Positions 37,513 through 52,700 of a DNA stretch of 64,000 nucleotides are shown here, piece by piece. The DNA is taken from assembly GCA_947652605.1 (NCBI GenBank), contig OX393577.1, positions 65,682,108 to 65,746,107 of the forward strand, given 5' to 3'. The DNA is from Elmis aenea (lineage: Eukaryota; Arthropoda; Insecta; Coleoptera; Elmidae). Both the position numbers and the translations under genes were made by a program. Under the pieces are notes generated by a model. The model saw nothing but the letters and a program-made list of their open reading frames with translations. It was not told where the DNA came from and ran no database searches. Position 1 is the stretch's first letter; each line of letters begins with the position of its first letter.

Positions 37513-39051
37513 ATAAACTGTTCCTGTCATATACAAATCAATAATTTAAATTGTTCAGAAATAGTCGCTCAAGGAACATATGTATTAACTAAAGCACGGT
37601 ATTTTTAGGAAATTATTAAAAATTAATACCAGCTTATTGAAAGACATATGCAAAACAATTGTATTCATGTAAAGAGGCGATGGATAAACTGTTCCTGTGA
37701 TATACAAATCAATAATTAAAATTGTTTCGAAATAGTCGCTCAAGGAACATATGTATTAACTAAAGCACGGTATTTTTAGGAAATTATTAAAAATTAATAC
37801 CAGCTCATTGAAAGACATATGCAAAACAATTTTATTCATGTAAAGAGGCGATGGATAAACTGTTCCTGTGATATACAAATCAATAATTAAAATTGTTTAG
37901 AAATAGTCGCTCAAGGAACATATGTATTAACTAAAGCACGGTATTTTTAGGAAATTATTAAAAATTAAAACCAGCTCATTGAAAGACATATGCAAAACAA
38001 TTGTATTCATGTAAAGAGGCAATGGATAAACTGTTCCTGTCATATACAAATCAATAATTAAAATTGTTTAGAAATAGTCGCTCAAGGAACATATGTATTA
38101 ACTAAAGCACGGTATTTTTAGGAAATTATTAAAAATTAAAACCAGCTCTTTAAAAGACATATGCAAAACAATTGTATTCATGTAAAGAGGCGATGGATAA
38201 ACTGTTTCTGTGATATACAAATCAATAATTAAAATTGTTTAGAAATAGTCGCTCAAGGAACATATGAATTAACTAAAGCACGGTATTTTTAGGAAATTAT
38301 TAAAAATTAATACCAGCTCATTGAAAGACATATGCAAAACAATTGTATTCATGTAAAGAGGCGATGGATAAACTGTTCCTGTCATATACAAATCAATAAT
38401 TAAAATTGTTTCGAAATAGTCGCTCAAGGAACATATGTATTAACTAAAGCACGGTATTTTTAGGAAATTATTAAAAATTAAAACCAGCTCATTGAAAGAC
38501 ATATGCAAAACAATTTTATTCATGTAAAGAGGCGATGGATAAACTGTTCCTGTGATATACAAATCAATAATTAAAATTGTTTAGAAATAGTCGCTCAAGG
38601 AACATATGTATTAACTAAAGCACGGTATTTTTAGGAAATTATTAAAAATTAAAACCAGCTCATTGAAAGACATATGCAAAACAATTGTATTCATGTAAAG
38701 AGGCGATGGATAAACTGTTCCTGTCATATACAAATCAATAATTAAAATTGTTTAGAAATAGTCGCTCAAGGAACATATGTATTAACTAAAGCACGGTATT
38801 TTTAGGAAATTATTAAAAATTAAAACCAGCTCATTGAAAGACATATGCAAAACAATTGTATTCATGTAAAGAGGCGATGGATAAACTGTTCCTGTGATAT
38901 ACAAATCAATAATTAAAATTGTTTAGAAATAGTCGCTCAAGGCACATATGTATTAACTAAAGCACGGTATTTTTAGGAAATTATTAAAAATTAAAACCAG
39001 CTCATTGAAAGACATATGCAAAACAATTGTATTCATGTAAAGAGGCGATGG
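37513..39051. repeat. 9+1-unit segment, copy 2 (nine units)
   Basis: Repeats the nine units of 35898-37436 in order, but the ninth lacks G167A and is followed by an ordinary unit rather than a truncated one, so the second copy runs on into block-C-type sequence. Confidence 0.84.
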
Positions 39052-42000
39052 ATAAACTGTTCCTGTGATATACAAATCAATAATTAAAATTGTTTCGAAA
39101 TAGTCGCTCAAGGAACATATGTATTAACTAAAGCACGGTATTTTTAGGAAATTATTAAAAATTAAAACCAGCTCATTGAAAGACATATGCAAAACAATTG
39201 TATTCATGTAAAGAGGCGATGGATAAACTGTTCCTGTGATATACAAATCAATAATTATAATTGTTCAGAAATAGTCGCTCAAGGAACATATGTACTAACT
39301 AAAGCACGGTATTTTTAGGAAATTATTAATAATTAAAACCAGCTCATTGAAAGACATATGCAAAACAATTGTATTCATGTAAAGAAGCGATAGATAAACT
39401 GTTCCTGTGATATACAAATCAATAATTAAAATTGTTTCGAAATAGTCGCTCAAGGAACATATGTATTAACTAAAGCACGGTATTTTTAGGAAATTATTAA
39501 AAATTAAAACCAGCTCATTGAAAGACATATGCAAAACAATTGTATTCATGTAAAGAGGCGATGGATAAACTGTTCCTGTCATATACAAATCAATAATTAA
39601 AATTGTTTAGAAATAGTCGCTCAAGGAACATATGTATTAACTAAAGTACGGTATTTTTAGGAAATTAGTAAAAATTAAAACCAGCTCTTTAAAAGACATA
39701 TGCAAAACAATTGTATTCATGTAAAGAGGCGATGGATAAACTGTTTCTGTGATATACAAATCAATAATTAAAATTGTTTAGAAATAGTCGCTCAAGGAAC
39801 ATATGTATTAACTAAAGCACGGTATTTTTAGGAAATTATTAAAAATTAAAACCAGCTCATTGAAAGACATATGCAAAACAATTGTATTCATGTAAAGAGG
39901 CGATGGATAAACTGTTCCTGTGATATACAAATCAATAATTAAAATTGTTTCGAAATAGTCGCTCAAGGAACATATGTATTAACTAAAGCACGGTATTTTT
40001 AGGAAATTATTAAAAATTAAAACCAGCTTATTGAAAGACATATGCAAAACAATTTTATTCATGTAAAGAGGCGATGGATAAACTGTTCCTGTGATATACA
40101 AATCAATAATTAAAATTGTTTCGAAATAGTCGCTCAAGGAACATATGTATTAACTAAAGCACGGTATTTTTAGGAAATTATTAAAAATTAAAACCAGCTC
40201 ATTGAAAGACATATGCAAAACAATTGTATTCATGTAAAGAGGCGATGGATAAACTGTTCCTGTGATATACAAATCAATAATTAAAATTGTTTCGAAATAG
40301 TCGCTCAAGGAACATATGTATTAACTAAAGCACGGTATTTTTAGGAAATTATTAAAAATTAAAACCAGCTCATTGAAAGACATATGCAAAACAATTGTAT
40401 TCATGTAAAGAGGCGATGGATAAACTGTTCCTGTCATATACAAATCAATAATTAAAATTGTTTAGAAGTAGTCGCTCAAGGAACATATGTATTAACTAAA
40501 GCACGGTATTTTTAGGAAATTATTAAAAATTAAAACCAGCTCATTGAAAGACATATGCAAAACAATTGTATTCATGTAAAGAGGCGATGGATAAACTGTT
40601 CCTGTGATATACAAATCAATAATTAAAATTGTTTCGAAATAGTCGCTCAAGGAACATATGTATTAACTTAAGCACGGTATTTTTAGGAAATTATTAAAAA
40701 TTAAAACCAGCTCATTGAAAGACATATGCAAAACAATTGTATTCATGTAAAGAGGCGATGGATAAACTGTTCCTGTGATATACAAATCAATAATTAAATT
40801 TTTTTAGAAATAGTCGCTCAAGGAACATATGTATTAACTAAAGCACGGTATTTTTAGGAAATTATTAAAAATTAAAACCAGCTCATTGAAAGACATATGC
40901 AAAACAATTGTATTCATGTAAAGAAGCGATAGATAAACTGTTCCTGTGATATACAAATCAATAATTAAAATTGTTTAGAAATAGTCGCTCAAGGAACATA
41001 TGTATTAACTAAAGCACGGTATTTTTAGGAAATTATTAAAAATTAAAACCAGCTCATTGAAAGACATATGCAAAACAATTGTATTCATGTAAAGAGGCGA
41101 TGGATAAACTGTTCCTGTGATATACAAATCAATAATTAAAATTGTTCAGAAACAGTCGCTCAAGGAACATATGTATTAACTAAAGCACGGTATTTTTAGG
41201 AAATTATTAAAAATTAATACCAGCTCATTGAAAGACATATGCAAAACAATTGTATTCATGTAAAGAGGCGATGGATAAACTGTTCCTGTGATATACAAAT
41301 CAATAATTAAATTTGTTTCGAAATAGTCGCTCAAGGAACATATGTATTAACTAAAGCACGGTATTTTTAGGAAATTATTAAAAATTAAAACCAGCTCATT
41401 GAAAGACATATGCAAAACAATTTTATTCATGTAAAGAGGCGATGGATAAACTGTTCCTGTGATATACAAATCAATAATTAAAATTGTTTAGAAATAGTCG
41501 CTCAAGGAACATATGTATTAACTAAAGCACGGTATTTTTAGGAAATTATTAAAAATTAAAACCAGCTCATTGAAAGACATATGCAAAACAATTGTATTCC
41601 TGTAAAGAGGCGATGGATAAACTGTTTCTGTGATATACAAATCAATAATTAAAATTGTTTAGAAATAGTCGCTCAAGGAACATATGTATTAACTAAAGCA
41701 CGGTATTTTTAGGAAATTATTAAAAATTAAAACCAGCTCATTGAAAGACATATGCAAAACAATTGTATTCCTGTAAAGAGGCGATGGATAAACTGTTTCT
41801 GTGATATACAAATCAATAATTAAAATTGTTTAGAAATAGTCGCTCAAGGAACATATGTATTAACTAAAGCACGGTATTTTTAGGAAATTATTAAAAATTA
41901 AAACCAGCTCATTGAAAGACATATGCAAAACAATTGTATTCATGTAAAGAGGCGATGGATAAACTGTTCCTGTCATATACAAATCAATAATTAAAATTGT

Positions 42001-42300
42001 TTAGAAATAGTCGCTCAAGGAACATATGTATTAACTAAAGCACGGTATTTTTAGGAAATTATTAAAAATTAAAACCAGCTCATTGAAAGACATATGCAAA
42101 ACAATTGTATTCCTGTAAAGAGGCGATGGATAAACTGTTTCTGTGATATACAAATCAATAATTAAAATTGTTTAGAAATAGTCGCTCAAGGAACATATGT
42201 ATTAACTAAAGCACGGTATTTTTAGGAAATTATTAAAAATTAAAACCAGCTCATTGAAAGACATATGCAAAACAATTGTATTCCTGTAAAGAGGCGATGG

Positions 42301-42472
42301 ACAAAACTGTTTCTGTGATATACAAATCAATAATTAAAATTGTTCAGAAATAGTCGCTCAAGGAACATATGTATTAACTAAAGCACGGTATTTTTAGGAA
42401 ATTATTAAAAATTAAAACCAGCTCATTGAAAGACATATGCAAAACAATTGTATTCCTGTAAAGAGGCGATGG
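42301..42472. repeat. 172-bp unit, 1-bp change at unit start
   Basis: Begins ACAAAACTG; partner of 23589 in the super-repeat. Confidence 0.93.
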
Positions 42473-42643
42473 ATAAACTGTTTCTGTGATATACAAATCA
42501 ATAATTAAAATTGTTTAGAAATAGTCGCTCAAGGAACATATGTATTAACTAAAGCACGGTATTTTTAGGAAATTATTAAAAATTAAAACCAGCTCATTGA
42601 AAGACATATGCAAAACAATTGTATTCATGTAAAGAGGCAATGG

Positions 42644-42719
42644 ATAAACTGTTCCTGTCATATACAAATCAATAATTTAAATTGTTTAGAAATAGTCGCT
42701 CAAGGAACATATGCGATGG
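42644..42719. repeat. Truncated 76-bp unit T6
   Basis: Standard junction, T35/TTTAG body, preceded by a G167A unit. Partner of T3. Confidence 0.95.
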
Positions 42720-43232
42720 ATAAACTGTTCCTGTCATATACAAATCAATAATTTAAATTGTTCAGAAATAGTCGCTCAAGGAACATATGTATTAACTAAA
42801 GCACGGTATTTTTAGGAAATTATTAAAAATTAATACCAGCTTATTGAAAGACATATGCAAAACAATTGTATTCATGTAAAGAGGCGATGGATAAACTGTT
42901 CCTGTGATATACAAATCAATAATTAAAATTGTTTCGAAATTGTCGCTCAAGGAACATATGTATTAACTAAAGCACGGTATTTTTAGGAAATTATTAAAAA
43001 TTAAAACCAGCTCATTGAAAGACATATGCAAAACAATTGTATTCATGTAAAGAGGCGATAGATAAACTGTTCCTGTGATATACAAATCAATAATTGAAAT
43101 TGTTCAGAAATAGTCGCTCAAGGAACATATGTATTAACTAAAGCACGGTATTTTTAGGAAATTATTAAAAATTAATACCAGCTCATTGAAAGACATATGC
43201 AAAACAATTGTATTCATGTAAAGAGGCGATGG

Positions 43233-43407
43233 ATAAACTGTTCCTGTGATATACATACAAATCAATAATTAAAATTGTTTCGAAATAGTCGCTCAAGGAA
43301 CATATGTATTAACTAAAGCACGGTATTTTTAGGAAATTATTAAAAATTAAAACCAGCTCATTGAAAGACATATGCAAAACAATTTTATTCATGTAAAGAG
43401 GCGATGG
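43233..43407. repeat. 175-bp unit, ATAC insertion on TTTCG background
   Basis: Partner of 24521, with the same atypical background (TTTCG, AAGGAAC, T149). Confidence 0.92.
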
Positions 43408-45459
43408 ATAAACTGTTCCTGTGATATACAAATCAATAATTAAAATTGTTTAGAAATAGTCGCTCAAGGAACATATGTATTAACTAAAGCACGGTATTTT
43501 TAGGAAATTATTAAAAATTAAAACCAGCTTATTGAAAGACATATGCAAAACAATTGTATTCATGTAAAGAGGCGATCGATAAACTGTTCCTGTCATATAC
43601 AAATCAATAATTAAAATTGTTTAGAAATAGTCGCTCAAGGAACATATGTATTAACTAAAGCACGGTATTTTTAGGAAATTATTAAAAATTAAAACCAGCT
43701 GATTGAAAGACATATGCAAAACAATTGTATTCATGTAAAGAGGCGATAAATAAACTGTTCCTGTGATATACAAATCAATAATTAAAATTGTTTCGAAATA
43801 GTCGCTCAAGGAACATATGTATTAACTAAAGCACGGTATTTTTAGGAAATTATTAAAAATTAAAACCAGCTCATTGAAAGACATATGCAAAACAATTGTA
43901 TTCATGTAAAGAGGCGATGGATATACTGTTCCTGTCATATACAAATCAATAATTAAAATTGTTTAGAAATAGTCGCTCAAGGAACATATGTATTAACTAA
44001 AGCACGGTATTTTTAGGAAATTATTAAAAATTAAAACCAGCTCATTGAAAGACATATGCAAAACAATTGTATTCATGTAAAGAGGCGATGGATAAACTGT
44101 TCCTGTGATATACAAATCAATAATTAAAATTGTTTCGAAATAGTCGCTCAAGGAACATATGTATTAACTAATGCACGGTATTTTTAGGAAATTATTAAAA
44201 ATTAAAACCAGCTCATTGAAAGACATATGCAAAACAATTGTATTCATGTAAAGAGGCGATAGATAAACTGTTCCTGTGATATACAAATCAATAATTGAAA
44301 TTGTTTCGAAATAGTCGCTCAAGGAACATATGTATTAACTAATGCACGGTATTTTTAGGAAATTATTAAAAATTAAAACCAGCTCATTGAAAGACATATG
44401 CAAAACAATTGTATTCATGTAAAGAGGCGATGGATAAACTGTTCCTGTGATATACAAATCAATAATTAAAATTGTTTCGAAATAGTCGCTCAAGGAACAT
44501 ATGTATTAACTAAAGCACGGTATTTTTAGGAAATTATTAAAAATTAAAACCAGCTCATTGAAAGACATATGCAAAACAATTTTATTCATGTAAAGAGGCG
44601 ATAAATAAACTGTTCCTGTGATATACAAATCAATAATTAAAATTGTTTCGAAATAGTCGCTCAAGGAACATATGTATTAACTAAAGCACGGTATTTTTAG
44701 GAAATTATTAAAAATTAAAACCAGCTCATTGAAAGACATATGCAAAACAATTGTATTCATGTAAAGAGGCGATGGATATACTGTTCCTGTCATATACAAA
44801 TCAATAATTAAAATTGTTTAGAAATAGTCGCTCAAGGAACATATGTATTAACTAAAGCACGGTATTTTTAGGAAATTATTAAAAATTAAAACCAGCTCAT
44901 TAAAAGACATATGCAAAACAATTGTATTCATGTAAAGAGGCGATGGATATACTGTTCCTGTCATATACAAATCAATAATTAAAATTGTTTAGAAATAGTC
45001 GCTCAAGGAACATATGTATTAACTAAAGCACGGTATTTTTAGGAAATTATTAAAAATTAAAACCAGCTCATTGAAAGACATATGCAAAACAATTGTATTC
45101 ATGTAAAGAGGCGATAGATAAACTGTTCCTGTGATATACAAATCAATAATTGAAATTGTTTCGAAATAGTCGCACAAGGAACATATGTATTAACTAATGC
45201 ACGGTATTTTTAGGAAATTATTAAAAATTAAAACCAGCTCATTGAAAGACATATGCAAAACAATTGTATTCATGTAAAGAGGCGATGGATAAACTGTTCC
45301 TGTCATATACAAATCAATAATTGAAATTGTTTCGAAATAGTCGCACAAGGAACATATGTATTAACTAAAGCACGGTATTTTTAGGAAATTATTAAAAATT
45401 AAAACCAGCTCATTGAAAGACATATGCAAAACAATTGTATTCATGTAAAGAGGCGATGG

Positions 45460-45634
45460 ATAAACTGTTTCTGTGATATACATACAAATCAATAATTAAA
45501 ATTGTTCAGAAATAGTCGCTCAAAGAACATATGTATTAACTAATGCACGGTATTTTTAGGAAATTATTAAAAATTAAAACCAGCTCATTGAAAGACATAT
45601 GCAAAACAATTGTATTCCTGTAAAGAGGCGATGG
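45460..45634. repeat. 175-bp unit, ATAC insertion, T11
   Basis: Standard TTCAG/G61A/A81T/C155 lineage but with TTTCTG at positions 9-14, unlike its counterparts. Confidence 0.93.
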
Positions 45635-46147
45635 ATAAACTGTTCCTGTGATATACAAATCAATAATTAAAATTGTTTCGAAATAGTCGCTCAAGGAACA
45701 TATGTATTAACTAAAGCACGGTATTTTTAGGAAATTATTAAAAATTAAAACCAGCTCATTGAAAGACATATGCAAAACAATTGTATTCCTGTAAAGAGGC
45801 GATGGATAAACTGTTCCTGTGATATACAAATCAATAATTAAAATTGTTTAGAAATAGTCGCTCAAGGAACATATGTATTAACTAAAGCACGGTATTTTTA
45901 GGAAATTATTAAAAATTAATACCAGCTCATTGAAAGACATATGCAAAACAATTGTATTCATGTAAAGAGGCGATGGATAAACTGTTTCTGTGACATACAA
46001 ATCAATAATTAAAATTGTTCAGAAATAGTCGCTCAAGGAACATATGTATTAACTAAAGCACGGTATTTTTAGGAAATTATTAAAAATTAAAACCAGCTCA
46101 TTGAAAGACATATGCAAAACAATTGTATTCATGTAAAGAGGCGATGG

Positions 46148-49100
46148 ATAAACTGTTCCTGTGATATACAAATCAATAATTAAAATTGTTTCGAAATAGT
46201 CGCTCAAGGAACATATGTATTAACTAAAGCACGGTATTTTTAGGAAATTATTAAAAATTAAAACCAGCTCATTGAAAGACATATGCAAAACAATTTTATT
46301 CATGTAAAGAGGCGATGGATAAACTGTTCCTGTGATATACAAATCAATAATTAAAATTGTTTAGAAATAGTCGCTCAAGGAACATATGTATTAACTAAAG
46401 CACGGTATTTTTAGGAAATTATTAAAAATTAAAACCAGCTCATTGAAAGACATATGCAAAACAATTGTATTCATGTAAAGAGGCAATGGATAAACTGTTC
46501 CTGTCATATACAAATCAATAATTAAAATTGTTTAGAAATAGTCGCTCAAGGAACATATGTATTAACTAAAGCACGGTATTTTTAGGAAATTATTAAAAAT
46601 TAAAACCAGCTGATTGAAAGACATATGCAAAACAATTGTATTCATGTAAAGAGGCGATAAATAAACTGTTCCTGTGATATACAAATCAATAATTAAAATT
46701 GTTTCGAAATAGTCGCTCAAGGAACATATGTATTAACTAAAGCACGGTATTTTTAGGAAATTATTAAAAATTAAAACCAGCTCATTGAAAGACATATGCA
46801 AAACAATTGTATTCATGTAAAGAGGCGATGGATATACTGTTCCTGTCATATACAAATCAATAATTAAAATTGTTTAGAAATAGTCGCTCAAGGAACATAT
46901 GTATTAACTAAAGCACGGTATTTTTAGGAAATTATTAAAAATTAAAACCAGCTCATTGAAAGACATATGCAAAACAATTGTATTCATGTAAAGAGGCGAT
47001 GGATAAACTGTTCCTGTGATATACAAATCAATAATTAAAATTGTTTCGAAATAGTCGCTCAAGGAACATATGTATTAACTAATGCACGGTATTTTTAGGA
47101 AATTATTAAAAATTAAAACCAGCTCATTGAAAGACATATGCAAAACAATTGTATTCATGTAAAGAGGCGATAGATAAACTGTTCCTGTGATATACAAATC
47201 AATAATTGAAATTGTTTCGAAATAGTCGCACAAGGAACATATGTATTAACTAATGCACGGTATTTTTAGGAAATTATTAAAAATTAAAACCAGCTCATTG
47301 AAAGACATATGCAAAACAATTGTATTCCTGTAAAGAGGCGATGGATAAACTGTTCCTGTGATATACAAATCAATAATTAAAATTGTTTAGAAATAGTCGC
47401 TCAAGGAACATATGTATTAACTAAAGCACGGTATTTTTAGGAAATTATTAAAAATTAAAACCAGCTCATTGAAAGACATATGCAAAACAATTGTATTCCT
47501 GTAAAGAGGCGATGGATAAACTGTTCCTGTGATATACAAATCAATAATTAAAATTGTTTAGAAATAGTCGCTCAAGGAACATATGTATTAACTAAAGCAC
47601 GGTATTTTTAGGAAATTATTAAAAATTAAAACCAGCTCATTGAAAGACATATGCAAAACCATTGTATTCATGTAAAGAGGCGATGGATAAACTGTTCCTG
47701 TGATATACAAATCAATAATTAAAATTGTTTCGAAATAGTCGCACAAGGAACATATGTATTAACTAAAGCACGGTATTTTTAGGAAATTATTAAAAATTAA
47801 AACCAGCTCATTGAAAGACATATGCAAAACAATTGTATTCATGTAAAGAGGCGATAGATAAACTGTTCCTGTGATATACAAATCAATAATTGAAATAGTT
47901 TCGAAATAGTCGCACAAGGAACATATGTATTAACTAAAGCACGGTATTTTTAGGAAATTATTAAAAATTAATGCCAGCTCATTGAAAGACATATGCAAAA
48001 CAATTGTATTCATGTAAAGAGGCGATGGATAAACTGTTCCTGTGATATACAAATCAATAATTAAAATTGTTTAGAAATAGTCGCTCAAGGAACATATGTA
48101 TTAACTAAAGCACGGTATTTTTAGGAAATTATTAAAAATTAAAACCAGCTCATTGAAAGACATATGCAAAACAATTGTATTCATGTAAAGAGGCGATGGA
48201 TAAACTGTTCCTGTGATATACAAATCAATAATTAAAATCGTTTAGAAATAGTCGCCCAAGGAACATATGTATTAACTAAAGCACGGTATTTTTAGGAAAT
48301 TATTAAAAATTAAAACCAGCTCATTGAAAGACATATGCAAAACAATTGTATTCATGTAAAGAGGCGATGGATAAACTGTTCCTGTGATATACAAATCAAT
48401 AATTAAAATTGTTCAGAAATAGTCGCTCAAGGAACATATGTATTAACTAATGCACGGTATTTTTAGGAAATTATTAAAAATTAAAACCAGCTCATTGAAA
48501 GACATATGCAAAACAAATGTATTCCTGTAAAGAGGCGATGGATAAACTGTTCCTGTGATATACAAATCAATAATTAAAATTGTTTAGAAATAGTCGCTCA
48601 AGGAACATATGTATTAACTAAAGCACGGTATTTTTAGGAAATTATTAAAAATTAAAACCAGCTCATTGAAAGACATATGCAAAACAATTGTATTCATGTA
48701 AAGAGGCGATGGATAAACTGTTCCTGTCATATACAAATCAATAATTGAAATTGTTTCGAAATAGTCGCACAAGGAACATATGTATTAACTAAAGCACGGT
48801 ATTTTTAGGAAATTATTAAAAATTAATACCAGCTCATTGAAAGACATATGCAAAACAATTGTATTCATGTAAAGAGGCGATGGATAAACTGTTTCTGTGA
48901 TATACAAATCAATAATTAAAATTGTTTAGAAATAGTCGCTCAAGGAACATATGTATTAACTAAAGCACGGTATTTTTAGGAAATTATTAAAATATAAAAC
49001 CAGCTCATTGAAAGACATATGCAAAACAATTGTATTCATGTAAAGAAGCGATGGATAAACTGTTCCTGTCATATACAAATCAATAATTGAAATTGTTTCA

Positions 49101-49738
49101 AAATAGTCGCACAAGGAACATATGTATTAACTAAAGCACGGTATTTTTAGGAAATTATTAAAAATTAAAACCAGCTCATTGAAAGACATATGCAAAACAA
49201 TTTTATTCATGTAAAAAGGCGATGGATAAACTGTTCCTGTCATATACAAATCAATAATTGAAATTGTTTCGAAATAGTCGCACAAGGAACATATGTATTA
49301 ACTAAAGCACGGTATTTTTAGGAAATTAGTAAAAATTAAAACCAGCTCTTTGAAAGACATATGCAAAACAATTGTATTCATGTAAAGAGGCGATGGATAA
49401 ACTGTTTCTGTGATATACAAATCAATAATTAAAATTGTTCAGAAATAGTCGCTCAAGGAACATATGTATTAACTAAAGCACGGTATTTTTAGGAAATTAT
49501 TAAAAATTAAAACCAGCTCATTGAAAGACATATGCAAAACAATTGTATTCCTGTAAAGAGGCGATGGATAAACTGTTTCTGTGATATACAAATCAATAAT
49601 TAAAATTGTTCAGAAATAGTCGCTCAAGGAACATATGTATTAACTAAAGCACGGTATTTTTAGGAAATTATTAAAAATTAAAACCAGCTCATTGAAAGAC
49701 ATATGCAAAACAATTGTATTCATGTAAAGAGGCGATGG
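46148..49738. repeat. 21-unit segment, copy 1 (3,591 bp)
   Basis: Twenty-one 171-bp units from a TTTCG/T149 unit to a T11 TTCAG unit. It carries a run of rare markers: AGCTGATT (46490), AACCATTG (47516), AAATAGTTTCG (47858), AATCGTTTAG with CGCCCAAG (48200), ACAAATG (48371), AAAATATAAAACC (48884), TTTCAAAATAG (49055) and CTCTTTGAAAG (49226). All recur 3,591 bp downstream. Confidence 0.92.
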
Positions 49739-52700
49739 ATAAACTGTTCCTGTGATATACAAATCAATAATTAAAATTGTTTCGAAATAGTCGCTCAAGG
49801 AACATATGTATTAACTAAAGCACGGTATTTTTAGGAAATTATTAAAAATTAAAACCAGCTCATTGAAAGACATATGCAAAACAATTTTATTCATGTAAAG
49901 AGGCGATGGATAAACTGTTCCTGTGATATACAAATCAATAATTAAAATTGTTTAGAAATAGTCGCTCAAGGAACATATGTATTAACTAAAGCACGGTATT
50001 TTTAGGAAATTATTAAAAATTAAAACCAGCTCATTGAAAGACATATGCAAAACAATTGTATTCATGTAAAGAGGCAATGGATAAACTGTTCCTGTCATAT
50101 ACAAATCAATAATTAAAATTGTTTAGAAATAGTCGCTCAAGGAACATATGTATTAACTAAAGCACGGTATTTTTAGGAAATTATTAAAAATTAAAACCAG
50201 CTGATTGAAAGACATATGCAAAACAATTGTATTCATGTAAAGAGGCGATAAATAAACTGTTCCTGTGATATACAAATCAATAATTAAAATTGTTTCGAAA
50301 TAGTCGCTCAAGGAACATATGTATTAACTAAAGCACGGTATTTTTAGGAAATTATTAAAAATTAAAACCAGCTCATTGAAAGACATATGCAAAACAATTG
50401 TATTCATGTAAAGAGGCGATGGATATACTGTTCCTGTCATATACAAATCAATAATTAAAATTGTTTAGAAATAGTCGCTCAAGGAACATATGTATTAACT
50501 AAAGCACGGTATTTTTAGGAAATTATTAAAAATTAAAACCAGCTCATTGAAAGACATATGCAAAACAATTGTATTCATGTAAAGAGGCGATGGATAAACT
50601 GTTCCTGTGATATACAAATCAATAATTAAAATTGTTTCGAAATAGTCGCTCAAGGAACATATGTATTAACTAATGCACGGTATTTTTAGGAAATTATTAA
50701 AAATTAAAACCAGCTCATTGAAAGACATATGCAAAACAATTGTATTCATGTAAAGAGGCGATAGATAAACTGTTCCTGTGATATACAAATCAATAATTGA
50801 AATTGTTTCGAAATAGTCGCACAAGGAACATATGTATTAACTAATGCACGGTATTTTTAGGAAATTATTAAAAATTAAAACCAGCTCATTGAAAGACATA
50901 TGCAAAACAATTGTATTCCTGTAAAGAGGCGATGGATAAACTGTTCCTGTGATATACAAATCAATAATTAAAATTGTTTAGAAATAGTCGCTCAAGGAAC
51001 ATATGTATTAACTAAAGCACGGTATTTTTAGGAAATTATTAAAAATTAAAACCAGCTCATTGAAAGACATATGCAAAACAATTGTATTCCTGTAAAGAGG
51101 CGATGGATAAACTGTTCCTGTGATATACAAATCAATAATTAAAATTGTTTAGAAATAGTCGCTCAAGGAACATATGTATTAACTAAAGCACGGTATTTTT
51201 AGGAAATTATTAAAAATTAAAACCAGCTCATTGAAAGACATATGCAAAACCATTGTATTCATGTAAAGAGGCGATGGATAAACTGTTCCTGTGATATACA
51301 AATCAATAATTAAAATTGTTTCGAAATAGTCGCACAAGGAACATATGTATTAACTAAAGCACGGTATTTTTAGGAAATTATTAAAAATTAAAACCAGCTC
51401 ATTGAAAGACATATGCAAAACAATTGTATTCATGTAAAGAGGCGATAGATAAACTGTTCCTGTGATATACAAATCAATAATTGAAATAGTTTCGAAATAG
51501 TCGCACAAGGAACATATGTATTAACTAAAGCACGGTATTTTTAGGAAATTATTAAAAATTAATGCCAGCTCATTGAAAGACATATGCAAAACAATTGTAT
51601 TCATGTAAAGAGGCGATGGATAAACTGTTCCTGTGATATACAAATCAATAATTAAAATTGTTTAGAAATAGTCGCTCAAGGAACATATGTATTAACTAAA
51701 GCACGGTATTTTTAGGAAATTATTAAAAATTAAAACCAGCTCATTGAAAGACATATGCAAAACAATTGTATTCATGTAAAGAGGCGATGGATAAACTGTT
51801 CCTGTGATATACAAATCAATAATTAAAATCGTTTAGAAATAGTCGCCCAAGGAACATATGTATTAACTAAAGCACGGTATTTTTAGGAAATTATTAAAAA
51901 TTAAAACCAGCTCATTGAAAGACATATGCAAAACAATTGTATTCATGTAAAGAGGCGATGGATAAACTGTTCCTGTGATATACAAATCAATAATTAAAAT
52001 TGTTCAGAAATAGTCGCTCAAGGAACATATGTATTAACTAATGCACGGTATTTTTAGGAAATTATTAAAAATTAAAACCAGCTCATTGAAAGACATATGC
52101 AAAACAAATGTATTCCTGTAAAGAGGCGATGGATAAACTGTTCCTGTGATATACAAATCAATAATTAAAATTGTTTAGAAATAGTCGCTCAAGGAACATA
52201 TGTATTAACTAAAGCACGGTATTTTTAGGAAATTATTAAAAATTAAAACCAGCTCATTGAAAGACATATGCAAAACAATTGTATTCATGTAAAGAGGCGA
52301 TGGATAAACTGTTCCTGTCATATACAAATCAATAATTGAAATTGTTTCGAAATAGTCGCACAAGGAACATATGTATTAACTAAAGCACGGTATTTTTAGG
52401 AAATTATTAAAAATTAATACCAGCTCATTGAAAGACATATGCAAAACAATTGTATTCATGTAAAGAGGCGATGGATAAACTGTTTCTGTGATATACAAAT
52501 CAATAATTAAAATTGTTTAGAAATAGTCGCTCAAGGAACATATGTATTAACTAAAGCACGGTATTTTTAGGAAATTATTAAAATATAAAACCAGCTCATT
52601 GAAAGACATATGCAAAACAATTGTATTCATGTAAAGAAGCGATGGATAAACTGTTCCTGTCATATACAAATCAATAATTGAAATTGTTTCAAAATAGTCG

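Larger units (their letters stand above)
37513..42643. repeat. Block F: 30 full units
   Basis: One 172-bp unit (42301), otherwise 171 bp. Classes: 9 TTTCG, 17 TTTAG, 4 TTCAG. The left third duplicates block E. From 39394 onward it is the start of super-repeat beta and follows 20681-23931 unit by unit. The unit at 39223 is a composite of the 8365 class 5' end, the ATTAATAATT of the 7339 class and the AAGCGATAG end of the 17261 class, and marks the join between the two parts. Confidence 0.92.
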
